Shown here: piece after piece, positions 22,567 through 35,240 of the stretch
Layout of the letters: each line of letters opens with the position of its first letter
Position numbering within the stretch: the first letter of the stretch is position 1
Notes under the pieces: generated by a model
Told to the model about the DNA's origin: nothing
Databases searched by the model: none
The model's input: the letters and a program-made list of their open reading frames with translations, nothing else
Origin: Saposhnikovia divaricata
Taxonomy: Eukaryota; Streptophyta; Magnoliopsida; Apiales; Apiaceae
DNA: 64,000 nucleotides
Assembly (NCBI GenBank): GCA_036435485.1
Contig: CM071598.1
Location: 42,112,501-42,176,500 of the forward strand
Direction of reading: 5' to 3'
Program-made: the position numbers and the translations under genes

Positions 22567-25500
22567 CTATGCATTAAACAATTCAGGATATTTATTCCGC
22601 ATTTCGTTTTCTAATTCCCAAGTGGCTTCCTCAACTTGGTGATTTCTCCAAAGTACTTTCACTAAATTCACTTTCTTAGTTCTTAACTCTTGCACTTTGT
22701 AATCTAGGATCTCCACTGGCTTTTCTTCGTATGTCAAATCTGGACGAATTTCCACTGGTTCGTAGGTTATAACATGCCTGAAATCAGAATGGTACTCTCT
22801 TAACGCAGAAACATGAAACACATCGTGGATATGCTGGAGGTCTGGAGGTAGGGCCAACTGATAAGCTAGTGGTCCTATCTTCTTAAGAATCTCAAAAGGT
22901 CCTATATATCTGGGGCTTAACTTGCCTTTCTTTCCGAATCTCATTACCCTTTTCCAAGGTGAAACTTTCAACATCACTTTATCTCCCACTTCAAATGCTT
23001 TGTCTTTCCTCTTTTGATTTGCATACTTCCTCTGTCGATCTTGAGCTGCAACTAACCTTTTTCGAATAACCTCGGTTGCTTGCTTAGTTTGTTGAAGTAA
23101 TTCTGGTCCTAGTATCTTTCTTTCTCCTACTTCATCCCAATATAAAGGTGATCTACACATTCTTCCGTACAATGCTTCATATGGTGCCATACCTATGCTG
23201 GAGTGATAACTATTGTTGTAAGAAAACTCAATTAGGGGCAAATGATCATCCCAACTTTCTTTGAAATCAAATGCACAGAATCTTAATATTACGAAGAGGA
23301 AAGAAATGAGGTTGCTCTCCGTGCTTTTCCGAGGTTTAAATATTGTCCTTTCACTTTGTTCGTCGATCTGTGGATGATATGCAGTGCTCAGATTTAACTT
23401 CGTGTCAAGACGTTCCTGAAAACTCTTCCAAAATCGAGAAGTAAAACGGGCATCTCTATCAGATACAATTGAAATAGGCACTCTATGACGAACCACAATT
23501 TCCTTTAGGTATATCTTCACCAATCTTTGAACGGAGTACTTATCACTAATTGCTAGGAAATGCGTAAATTTGGTGAGTCGATCGATGATAACCCAAATCG
23601 CATCATGACTGGCTCTAGTTCGGGGCAATCCTACGACAAAATCCATGGTAATATGTTCCCATTTCCACTCAGGTATCTCTAAGGGTTGTAAAAGTCCACT
23701 TGGTCGTTGATGTTCGGCTTTCACTTTCTGACAGGTCAAGCACTTGCTTACCCATTCTGCAATCTCCCTCTTCATGTTAGGCCACCAATAGTTTTGCTTA
23801 ATGTCTTGATACATTTTCGTGCTCCCTAGATGAATGGAATATCTCGAGTTATGCGCTTCACTCATAATTTCATCCTTTAACTCCGTAACATTAGGAATCC
23901 ATATTCTCGATGCAAATCGCTTAATTCCCTTATCATCTTTTGTACTTAAAACTTCTTCTCCAGTCAACTCTGATCTTCTTTCTTCCATTACTTGTTCCTG
24001 ACAACAGCGAATCTTCTCGAGCAACTCTGGTTGAAACTGAATACTGTATACTCTTTCATTGTTTTGGACTGGGACCCTGATCTCTAATTCCATTTTCTCA
24101 AATTCTCTGGCTAATTCTTCTGAGGTTGTCAACAGGTTGAGTCTTTCCTTTCTACTTAAGGCATCAGCTACGACATTAGCCTTCCCTGGGTGGTAATTTA
24201 TCGAACAATCATAGTCTTTGATCAGTTCTAACCATCTTCTCTGTCTCATGTTTAATTCCTTCTGCGTGAATATATACTTTAAGCTCTTGTGATCCGTGTA
24301 AATCTCACATTTCTCTCCATAGAGGTAATGTCTCCAAATCTTGAGGGCAAAAACAATAGCAGCAAGTTCTAAATCGTGAGTAGGGTAACGGGACTCATAT
24401 TCCTTCAATTGTCGAGAGGCGTAAGATATTACTTTACCATGTTGCATCAGAACACAACCTAAACCTTTGTGAGAGGCATCGCTGAAAATCACGAAATCGT
24501 CTTTCTCATCAGGTAAGGTCAACACTGGGGCAGTAGTCAATCTCTTCTTCAATTCCTGAAAGCTGTCTTCGCATTTGGGGGTCCATTCAAACTTTTCACT
24601 CTTTCTGGTAAGTCGAGTCAGTGGCGTAGCTATCTTTGAGAAATCCTTCACAAATCTATGATAGTATCCGGCCAATCCAAGAAAACTTCTAACCTCTGTT
24701 GGAGTCTTGGGTCTCTCCCAATTTGCTACGGCTTCTATCTTTGCGGGGTCTACAGAAATCCCTTCGCCGCTCACAATGTGTCCCAAAAATTGAACTTCTT
24801 TCAACCAAAATTCGCACTTTGAAAACTTTGCATATAACTTTTCCTTTATCAATGCTTCCAAAACCAAACGAAGGTGTTCAGCATGTTCCTAAGGAGACTT
24901 CGAGTATATCCAGATGTCATCAATAAATACAATTACGAATTTATCCAAATACCTCTTGAACACATGATTCATTAAATCCATAAAAGCAGCTGGCGCATTC
25001 GTCAATCCAAAAGACATGACTAGGAACTCTTAATGTCCATATCGGGTCCTAAAGGCAGTCTTAGGAATATCCTCAGGCTTGATCTTTAGTTGATGATAGC
25101 CGGATCTCAAATCGATCTTCGAAAAATATATAGCTCCCTTAAGTTGGTCAAACAAATCGTCGATCCGAGGTAGAGGGTACCTATTCTTGACAGTCATCTT
25201 GTTCAGTTCACGGTAATCAATACATAATCACATAGTTCCGTCCTTCTTCTTCACGAACAATACTGGAGCTCCCCACAGGGATACACTTGGTCTAATTACA
25301 CCTTTGTCAAGTAACTCTTGCAGCTGTGTTGCCAGTTCCTTCATTTTTATTGGTGCCATTCTGTACGGCGCCTTTGAGATTGGTACGGTTCCTGGTTCTA
25401 GATCAATCGTAAACTCTATCTCTCGATCTGGTGGAATTCCAGGTAACTCGTCGGGAAAAACGTCTCTAAACTGGTTAACTACAGGGACCTCCTCGATCAT

Positions 25501-27222
25501 AGGGGTCTGTTTCTCGGTATCTATCACATAAGCTAGATAGGCTTGACATTCTTGCCGAAGTAATCTTTTAGCTTGAATTATTGACAGGAAATCCTTAGTC
25601 GGTTTCCGTTCGCGAAACGAAATACTTATACCGTTAGGTCCACTTAAACTGACCTTCTTACGGCGACAATCTATTAGAGCATCATAACGTGATAACCAAT
25701 CCATCCCTAGGATTACGTCAAATTCCCCTAACTTAAAAGGAATGAGGTCTGCATCAAAACGTTGCCCATGTATCTCTATGGAACAATTCGGACACAATCG
25801 GTTCACTAGTATGACTTCCTGATTAGCTACTTCTATATTCAGAATTCCCTCTAAGGGCACAGACTCAAGATTCAACTTATTCATGAAGTTCTCAGAAATA
25901 AAAGATTTGGTAGCTCCAGAATCAACTAAAACACACGCATCCTCAGAATTTACTAGAAGCGTACCTGCGATCACATTGCCGTTATCAATGGCATCTCTTA
26001 CTGTCATGTTGAAGGTTCTCGCGGTTGGCTTCTTTCTGGGAGGTGCTGTGAGTCGAGGCACTGGATTTTCCTTCGCAGGTTGTTGGCAGTCTCGGGTCAC
26101 GTGACCTTTCCTTCCACAGTTGAAGCAGGTGACAGATTTATCCTTGCAACTAGAAGCATAATGACCCTTCTGTCCACAGTTATAACAATTCACGGTCGCT
26201 AGATGACAGGGTCCGGGGTGTTTCTTCCCACATGTCTTGCATTCTGGCAAAGGTGGTCTTCCTTGCATCACATTAACTGTCTGTGGCTGTCTGATCCTCT
26301 GATTGCTTCCTCTGGTGTCAAAGTTCCCAAACCTTCTTGTATCAGCACTCTTATCTTCTCTTTTCACAACCGGTTTCTTATCACTCCGATTATCAATTCT
26401 CCTCGCAAAATTACTTCCACTGTTCTGAAACTTCCTCTTATTTCCATCTTTTGGGTATAGTTCACTTCCACTTTCCACTATCGCCGCTTTCTGAACTAAA
26501 GTTGCATAATTGGTGATCTCAAACACTGCAACGCGATTTTGTATCCATGGTTTCAATCCTTGTTGAAAGCGTTTTGTTCTCTTCTCTTCAGTGTCTACAT
26601 GATAGGGTACAAACCTCGAGAGTTCTGTAAACTTGGCCTCGTAATCTGCAACAGTCATCGTTCCTTGCTTGAGCTCTAAAAACTTTATCTCCATCTGGTT
26701 CTCCAGATATTTGGGGAAATACCTCTCTAGAAACAACATTGTAAATCTAGCCCACGGTATAATCGTATCACCTTCCATGGCTCTCTTCGCTTCCCACCAA
26801 TAATTAGCTTCACCTTTTAACATATAAGCTGCAAATACCGTCTTCTTATCCTCTTCCACTCCCACTATCTCAAAGGTCTTCTCTATTTCACGTAACCAGA
26901 TTCTAGCTTCCACTGGGTTAGTGGTACCTTTAAACTCAGGTGGACTCAAAGATTTGAATGATTTGAAACTCACAGTAGTTTGGGTCAGTTGAGCTGGAGG
27001 TGGATTCCCTCCTACATTTTGGTACGGCTGAGGCTGAGGGTTCTGGGTATGCTGAATAAGAAAGTTCATAAGTAGACTCATCGGGTTATTTTCTTGGTTG
27101 GGATCTCGAGCGAGTTGTGGTTCCGGGTTTGGAACTTGGTTCTGAGGTGGAACCTCATTCTCTGGATTCACCTCGGGTTGAGGACGAGGATTTTTTGCAG
27201 GTCTTCCTCTCTTTGGTGGCAT
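22567..27222 (-). pseudogene. gag-pol polyprotein of the Tekay-like element, three nonsense codons
   Basis: One continuous minus-strand frame of 1552 codons starting MPPKRGRPAK. In order: gag; two CCHC zinc knuckles (first cysteines near residues 347 and 367); aspartic protease VLVDSGATKSF near 435; reverse transcriptase with FIDD; RNase H with SDAS and TDH near 890-970; integrase with HHCC zinc finger near 1130 and D, D, E residues in MDF, SDRD and QSER; and a chromodomain at the C terminus (LVKVLWRNHQVEEATWELE). In-frame stops lie at 25228-25230 (TGA), 25030-25032 (TAA) and 24889-24891 (TAG), all within reverse transcriptase. No frameshift is needed to follow the whole frame. The first stop fits C-to-T decay of a CGA codon. 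The integrase stretch at about 23284-23342 differs from the family consensus and is about 36 nt longer. Confidence 0.93.
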
Positions 27223-28877
27223 CTTTTTCTATAAGAGCGAAAACAATAAGGTACGTTATATTTCGGATATGCAATTCTCAAACACCATTGCTGGCACAAC
27301 TAAAATTGGTATTCATAAATATCTACTCGGTCAAAATTTATGGTTCCTCACAATACTCAAAATCACGACTCTCTCTTGTCTCTTTATAAACGGTTACTCT
27401 TATTTCTCGATATAAAATGATTTTAGATACTCGTGAAGATTTATCTCAATTTAAATGGCGGTTCTCAAAAATTCAATCATCATAAATCTCTGGTCCTCGA
27501 AAATTCTTTATTAAGCCGTAGAACCGGAAAAGAAATTGTTAACTAATTCAGGGGTAATATGGAAATTATTCTAACATGCTATTCTAATATAACACAGATC
27601 TATAATAAACAAAATGAGCCAACGGTACTATAGCAGATCACAATATAATACTGATAAGGTTCCATACTGGTAAAGTCCAGGTCATGGTACTGAATACAAC
27701 TGGTCGCTGATAATAAGTACATCGTAAAAGTATCTAACCAACACTATTCTAGTAGAGATAATAAAGGTTACTACCCAACAGGCTGGGCATCAGGTCTATT
27801 TCTATTTAGAAATTGTCACTCCGACTTGAGTTGTTGAAATTTCCATTTCTGGAAGAGAAGTTTCATCACTTTCAAATTTTCGTATACCACTTTTAGTATT
27901 CTTAGGCCCCAATCATTATAGGATCCATAAGAACATTGAATAGAGATAACTCATAAGGAATAGATGTTAAACAACACATGTGCACACTCAATTCTTGATG
28001 GTGAGAATCTTTTATGAAAGGATTAGCTGAGAGATCATTATGATCATCGAACATTTGTTTTGTTGCATGTATCATTAGGACAACCGTCATAGTACACAAG
28101 GTGGCCAACCTTTAGTACTCTAATTAACAAACAACAGTACAAATGGTGGCGTCCCACCATACTTCTATCACAGTGACAGACAGTCTTCCCCTGTATAAGT
28201 AGGGTTGTTCATCTCAGTATCACAAAGGGTGACAAATATAGGAAGGGATATGAAAGAGTTTTATATTTAGAGAAGTACATGACGCTCTGCAAATGAACCT
28301 TTGAACAATATAGGTCTTTTCAAATAGGATAGATATTGCCTGAGTAAATTCGAATGATAAAAATCACCGATAATCATTGTTAAGGAAGTTACTTGAGGAA
28401 CGATTTCCTAGCACACCATAAGCTCTTATGATCGACTATCGATTTTCGAATAAAAGTGACACTCGTAGACTCTGGTAAAGGTATTGACAACATTTACAAA
28501 ATGTGGAAACTCCGTAAGGAATCATCCGATCTCATTTATAATGGGAAATTAGGCATCCTATCTTAAATTAATTGGGAATTAGGGGTCCATGTGAATAAGG
28601 TGTAGGAAGTCCATCTCGAGTAGAACGAAAGTCAATTGGTCTGGAAGTAGACATCTACAAAAGTACGAAAAACCCCGGTCAGGTTTCAATCGACTAGATA
28701 TGCCTATAAATATATATATAAAAAAGGCGTAAGGCGCTTAGTGCCAAAATCTCAACATCGTATAATATATCTCTAAATTCTCACATCGCGTTATAGTTCT
28801 AGGCTCGTATTACATCTCTAAATTCTCGCATCTGGTTATACTCTAAGGCTCGTACGATTCCTAAAAATATAACTAAT
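27223..28877 (-). other. 5' leader of the Tekay-like element
   Basis: A 1.65-kb non-coding leader between the primer-binding site and gag. No convincing open frame is present on either strand, and this is typical of the lineage. Confidence 0.7.
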
Positions 28878-28889
28878 GCTCTGATACCA
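28878..28889 (-). other. Primer-binding site, initiator tRNA-Met
   Basis: Minus-strand TGGTATCAGAGC, four bases inside the 5' LTR. It is the standard complement to the 3' end of plant initiator tRNA-Met. Confidence 0.92.
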
Positions 28890-28893
28890 ACTT

Positions 28894-31393
28894 TGTGACG
28901 CCCCCAGATCCACCCTGACCGGAGACCCGGGTCGTCACATTGTCTCAATATCCTGTTGCACAAGTTACGCAGTAATAAAGCAAAATATATAATACAACGG
29001 AGCAAAAGTGTCCCACTCCGCAAATCCAAGATCAGTCTCACACATTGTTATCATAATACATCTCGGAATAATATTTTATATATGTTTACAGAAGTAGGTA
29101 GATAAAGATTCCAGCTAGACATTCTAGTTCCCGTCAGCATAGCCTGGAGCTTTCTCCTTTCCCTTGGATCCCTGATTGGACGTCTCGCCTTTTTCCCTCT
29201 TGATAGCTGAATAAAAATGTTGTAAAGCAAGAATGAGCAACTACAGTGCTCAGCAAGTTCTCTTCTTACTCGGTATATAAATATAATAAAATTTCCCAAA
29301 ATTAATTGAATATCACAAATCTGGATTTTGACTCAGTACTCATCTTGAAAGCAGAATACTCGAAAAACTCAATACTCATCTCGAAAATAGAATTCTCGAA
29401 AGACTCAATTGATATAACTCTGTTGACTCATGATTTAAGAATAAACTGGTCTTCCACCTCTCGGTATCTCGGTGGGGCGATCAACTATCCGACCGGGAAT
29501 ACTGTCCTCCAATGATATCGCACTTCGCCCGATCACGGCTACAATACGCTATCAACAATATAATATAAAAATATGAATGCTAGCATCATAGGGGTTATTA
29601 ATTAAACCCTGGCATCATAGTGCCAATATCTCGTGTCCGCATAACGGTACACAAGTCTCTCTTTCTCTAAAATGGGCCTCTTTCCCAAAATTTGACCAGT
29701 AGAATACAGAATTCCCGAATATTTGATGAACAGATAACTCGAAATAATTCTTCCATGAAAACAATTACAAATCTGGCGGACTGCCAGACCGACTCAATTG
29801 TTCCACCAATCCGATCAATGGACTGAGGTAAATTCTCAATAATAATATTTTATTGGTTGACACGAACAAGATGCCAACCCTCGACAATAAAGTCGACCAT
29901 CTCAAAATATTGAGGATAGTCTTAAAATGAAGTAATTTGGAGTCGTACTGTACAAATAGTACTCCTCGAATATTTATAATACCCAGAACTGATGAACGTT
30001 AAATAGAATATTTTTCACTTAATCAACGAGTAAAACTCTAAAGATCCTAATTTTTATAACCTTTATTTATTGATTCGAGAGACGAACCAACTAAAAGATA
30101 ATCAATAATTATTGTCGAATTTGTACAATAATTTCGACTGAAAGGAATAAATTTAACTATCTCGAATGAATGAGAATAGTTTCACTGAATCATAATAATA
30201 GTCGTCTCGAATTAATGAGATCGACCCGATAGCAACGAAATTAATTCCACGCTTATAAGGGATATAATTCACAAATAAACTAATTTTAACAGTAACAAAA
30301 TATCGCAACGAGAAAATAATGCTCAAAAGGATAATTAAATCTCATAATTGACAGCTCGAAATTAAATAAGTAATGAAATAATACGAACAGAAATTCAAAT
30401 CTCTAAGAGTTAGGATAGGAATGAACTTGCCTCGATCTCGAAGTACGAATGAATGAAGCTAAAATATATACTCTACCCGTGAACTTGGCGTCGATCTACG
30501 TCTCGAGAATTATTTTCTAAAAAAATGGCAACCAGAAATACGTGAGCGATTCTTCAGAATAAAATACTCCCGATCCGATAATCTAATTAATAATAATATA
30601 ATATCTCATAAAATCTCCGGAATAAATAACAGAAATTAATTCCGGGATAAATAAATATTTCTTCGAACACAGGAATTAAATCTGAAGAATATATCCTATT
30701 TTTAATATCTGGAAATCTAAATTCTTACTCAAAATGAAAAATTCAAACATCCATTTTTATTCCATTTAAATCCATAATAATTATTCTCATTTTTAAAATA
30801 ATTTATCAAAGAATTCTAATTTACTAAACTCATTAATAATATAAAACAAATTTTAATCTCTAAATTAAACCTGACTTGATCCGGTTAATTAAAATAAACC
30901 AGAAAAGATTAAAAACAGTTTTCCAGAATAAAAATCATATGTTATTCTATTTATTCACAAATATACCCTTTTTATTGTAAATTAATAAATCTCTAATTTG
31001 TTTTCAAAATCATAATAATACTTATTTAATTAATTAAATAAGTCTAAATTACATTTTTAGAAAAACTCTAAATAATGCTATTTAATGAATTAAACAATTA
31101 AACCATTTTTTAAAAACAATTTATTACTAACTAATTCTAATCAATTAATTAAACTCTTTTATTACACACAATCTTTAAATATCAAACCAATTAATTAAAT
31201 CTCGATTTTAAAATATTCAATCGTTAATACACTAAACTGTATCGTTTTATTTTTACTGTATTATTTTAATGTTTATTCGACGGCCACCACGGCATGGGCC
31301 CCACCGACACCACCACCGTGGGCCCCACACCCCCTCCGTCTCTCTCCCCTGCGTTTCACACCACAATCTCTCTCGTCTCTCTCTCTCTCTCTA

Positions 31394-31449
<56 letters not shown>

Positions 31450-32411
31450 TCGAACCTCCACAAAAAAATCAACCATCACAGCCCCTTATCTCTTCTTCAT
31501 CGACAACACTAACAACACTACCATCTCATCCCTCCATCAACAATTAACAAGCTTCAACCCACAACAATAATCTCTATCCTCTCCCCCTTATAACTCCGGC
31601 CACGCATACACAACACAACAATAACAATTACTCTCAACCTCCCTCCTTTGCTTTCCAACATCACCCACAAACACCACCATCGCAACGGTGGTGGTCGTTA
31701 TTTCCTTCCCCGACAACCGTACGAACTGTAAAGACAACAAGAAGTCCCGAACCACAACCCAAAACACAAATTCATACCACAACCAATTTCGTGAAAAAAA
31801 TATATATATATATTAACATCAATAACCTCTCTGACTGCACATGGTAGTACAAAACGAAGACACACAATCGGAGTACTAGTTTTTGGTCGGGCATAATACA
31901 GTAAAACAAAACTTAAGAAAAGAAATCAACTACCTGGGTTGTCTTGTGTGTACGTATATATATATTGAATCGAGTTTTTGGTGACAAAGAAGGAGACCAG
32001 TGCTGCGGTTTTTGCTCTGTTTTGAGTATATATGGTTCGAGTTTTTCTTTTGTTTACAAAGGAAAAAAAATAGCTTTGATTATAAAAGAGATAGGAGAGA
32101 TGTTGTTCAGTGTTTTATCCGGTTTTTCTGTTTATAAAAGAGGCAGGGTTGTAATATTGTAATAGCAAAAGAAAGATGTGTGTGATTGTTTTGTGATTAA
32201 CACGTTTTAAGAAACAAGAATGTGGAATCAAAATAATGGCCTGAAAACAAGCTTCGGGTTTTGTGGAAATTATTGTTGTCCTCTTTTGAATTTAACAATC
32301 TGGTTATTAATTAATAATATTTAACTCATTTCTCCCCTATCGGTCAATTAAAATGAGGCTCTAAAATTTGGCTCAAAATTAAATATTATTCGTAAATTCA
32401 CGGTTATTACA
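28894..32411 (-). repeat. 5' LTR of the Tekay-like element
   Basis: 3518 bp, partner of 19017-22527. The (CT)n tract at 31375-31445 differs in length from its partner, as expected for a microsatellite. Confidence 0.95.
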
Positions 32412-33388
32412 AAAGTTGTCCAAAAATACAAGATATATAATTTAGAGGCAATTCATATTTGATTGACAACTATAATCATACACCAATATCAATCACAAAA
32501 TCCTCCAAGAACTTCATAAAAATTTTCCAATATTTGCATCAATTTTTATGAGAATACTCAAGTTATGGTATAAATACAATATGATATTAAATGTTCAACA
32601 ACAGAATATTCAAATACAAGTAAGTTCAGTTACACAATTTTAGAATTCATGTGCTTGACTTCAAAATTCGGATGCATGACTTTTAAGTTTAGTTGTAGAA
32701 CTTAATAATTATGGTATAAATATAATATGAGATAATAGTTTTCACCAGCAGAATGTTGTTAAAAAAGTAGGTTCAGTTGTAGAAATTTGTAAAAATTAAT
32801 AATTTTAGTTGTAAAAATTTTAAGTTTGTGTGCATAACTTTGAAATTCAGTAGCAAAATATTGTACTTTTACTATGAGACAAAATAAATTTTGCAGTAGA
32901 ATCCTATAATTTCGGGTATTATTTTTTTGTAAAATAAGATTAATAAAATAAATTAAAATTTTTGAAGATAGAAGATTGAAAAAACTGAAAAAATCAGCCG
33001 AAAGTTATGTGAGATAAAAAAAATTAATAAAAATAAAATTTTTAATGAATGAGTCATTGATTAAATTTTCTTATTTTAATTAATTGAAATAATGATGTAG
33101 TTTTTATTTCCAATAATACCCTTATAAAAATAATTTAAAAATGAATTGACCTGGACAGTTTATTTAGAATTAATCCATCGATTAATAATGATTCTTCAGA
33201 TCTCTTTTAGTGTTTGGTTTTTTGTTGATCTAGACCTAATAACTATTGTTGATAATGAAATGTAGTATTAAAGTAAATAAATATCTTTAATCAAAGTAAT
33301 ATGATGAATAATTTTATTAAAAAAAAGTTAAAAATAAAAATTTAAGATAATTGATCAGGATCCGTGCTTCGCACGGGTTATCGGCTAT

Positions 33389-33763
33389 ATAATATAATAT
33401 AGTGTCCTAATGATTTAAGTCATAATTTTTGTGTATCAATTCCAATAACATGCCTTATACTTGTACCTTATAAATTAAAATAATAATATATTTGAATTAG
33501 AATTAGAGGGAAAGGAAAAAAAGAGAGGAGAGAGAAATGTAGAAAAGGAGGGAAGTTAATTTTTGATTGTTAAAAATGATTTAGGACAAGTATAGAGGTG
33601 CCTTAAAAAAGGGCATGAGATGGATACCCTAATATTTTAATGCATCACTAGGACATTGTTGGAGTACAAAAAGTGATTAAATGTCCTAAATATTGATTTA
33701 GGACAATATTTAAGACATTGTTGAACTTGCTCTTAGTTGCCTGATTACGCAACATATATATAC
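33389..33763. other. Right part of the Harbinger-like element and short spacer
   Basis: Non-coding. 33389-33732 belongs to the interrupted TIR element, and the internal TAGGACATTGTTGGAGTAC echoes its terminus. A short spacer follows before Helitron E2. Confidence 0.55.
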
Positions 33764-35240
33764 TCTATATTAAAAGCAGAAACCCCCTTAATGGTATGCC
33801 ATATATACCGCAGTATGTCATGTATACCGCGGTATGCCACTAAATATTAATTAATTTAATTAATTAAAATTATAATATTACATAATAATTTAATTTAATA
33901 ATGAAATTATATACTAGGAGTCTATTAACTAAAAATTGAAATAAAATCAAGAATATAGTATTACATAGAACCTAGGACTCCTTTAATTAATATTTAAAAA
34001 GTATCTATAATAGATTAATAATAAATATAATTAATAATATAGCTACTCTTATATTACCAGTGTGAAGTTATATAAATTTAATTAACTAAAATAATAAAAT
34101 TAAATATTAATTTAATTTAATAGTGAAGTTATATACTAGGAGTCTATTAACTAGTAATCGAAATAAAAATCGAGAATATAATATTATATACAACTTGGGG
34201 TTTCAAGATTTTATTTTATGTAGATCCGGGCCAAGTTGTCCAAAAACACAAGATATATAATTTAAAGACAATTCATATTTGATTGACAATTATAATCATA
34301 TACACCAACATCAATCACAAAATCCTCCATTAACATCATAAAAATTTTCTAATATTTTCATAAATTTTTGTGAAAATACCCAAATTATGGTAGAAATACA
34401 ATATATGAGATTAAATGTTCAAAAATAGAATATTCAAATACAAGTAAGTTCACTTGCACAACTTTAGGATTCATGTGACTGATTTCAAAATTCGGATAGA
34501 TAACTTTTAAGTTCAGTTGTAAAATATTAAAATTATGGTATAAATATAATATGAGATAATAATGTTCAGCAGCAAAATATTATTAAAAAAGTAAGTTCAA
34601 TTGTAGAATTTTGTAAAGAAAAACAAGTTCAGTTGTAAAACTTTTAAACTCGTGTGCATAACTTTGAAATTCAGTAACAAAATATTGTTTTTTTACAACG
34701 AAACAAAATAGGTTCTGCATTAGAACCCTATTATTTTGAGAATTATTTTTTTGTAAAATAATTCAAAATTTTTGAAGAAAGAAGATTGAAAACATTGAAA
34801 AAATCAGCCAAAAATTATGTGAGATGAAAAATATTAATAAAAATAAAAATTTTAATAAATGAGTCATTAGTTAACTTTCCTTATTTCAATTAATTGAACT
34901 AATAGTGTAACTTTTATTTCCAACAATATCCTTACAAAAATTATTTAAAAATGAACTGAATCTAGACAGTTGATTTGGAAGTAATCCAATGACTAATAAT
35001 GATTTTTCAGTTCTTCTTTAATGTTTGGTTTTCTCTTGATCGAGACCCTATAGATATTATTGATAATTAAATTGTGGTCAACAGAAACATGGATTTTTCT
35101 AAAATATTAGTACAAAGTAAGTAAGTGGCACTAAATTATTTAATCAAAATAATATGATAAATAATTTTATTTAAAAAATAAAAAATTAGAAATTTAAGAT
35201 AATTGATCATGATCCGTGCTTCGCACGGGTTATCGGCTAG
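33764..35240 (+). mobile_element. Helitron E2, non-autonomous
   Basis: Same family as E1 and uninterrupted. It starts TCTATATTAAAAGCAGAAAC and ends with hairpin CCGTGCTTCGCACGG, then GTTATCGGCTAG at 35240. It carries no coding sequence. A T follows the CTAG, which is also the first base of the next Helitron. Confidence 0.82.

Larger units (their letters stand above)
19017..32411 (-). mobile_element. Complete Ty3/gypsy chromovirus (Tekay/Del-like) LTR retrotransposon
   Basis: A 13.4-kb element with 3.5-kb LTRs at both ends, oriented on the minus strand. The perfect 5-bp target duplication is AAAGT (19012-19016 and 32412-32416). LTRs start TGTAATAACC and end GGGCGTCACA in element sense. It has a primer-binding site to initiator tRNA-Met, a polypurine tract, one long gag-pol frame and a C-terminal chromodomain. 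The order protease, RT, RNase H, integrase, chromodomain plus long LTRs fits the Tekay lineage. Aligned by eye, the LTRs differ at about thirty substitutions in 3.5 kb, so it is recent. Confidence 0.95.
16523..33388 (+). mobile_element. Helitron E1, interrupted by a second Helitron and an LTR retrotransposon
   Basis: The 5' part (16523-17065) starts CTCTATATTAAAAACAGAAA, and a 71-bp piece remains at 18946-19016. The 3' part resumes at 32417. It ends with the hairpin CCGTGCTTCGCACGG followed by GTTATCGGCTAT, a decayed CTRR end. The same three segments occur contiguously and in order in the copy at 33764-35240, so the interruptions can be recognised by comparison. It is non-coding, and the exact 5' end is uncertain by a few bases. 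Confidence 0.75.
16480..33732. mobile_element. PIF/Harbinger-like TIR element, split by nested insertions
   Basis: The left terminus GAGCAAGTACAACAATGTCC (16480) and the right terminus, whose reverse complement is GAGCAAGTTCAACAATGTCT (ending 33732), form an inverted repeat. Both are flanked by TTA (16477-16479 and 33733-33735), the triplet used by PIF/Harbinger elements. Removing the nested Helitron leaves a non-coding element of about 400 bp. The family call is from terminal repeats and target site only. Confidence 0.65.
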
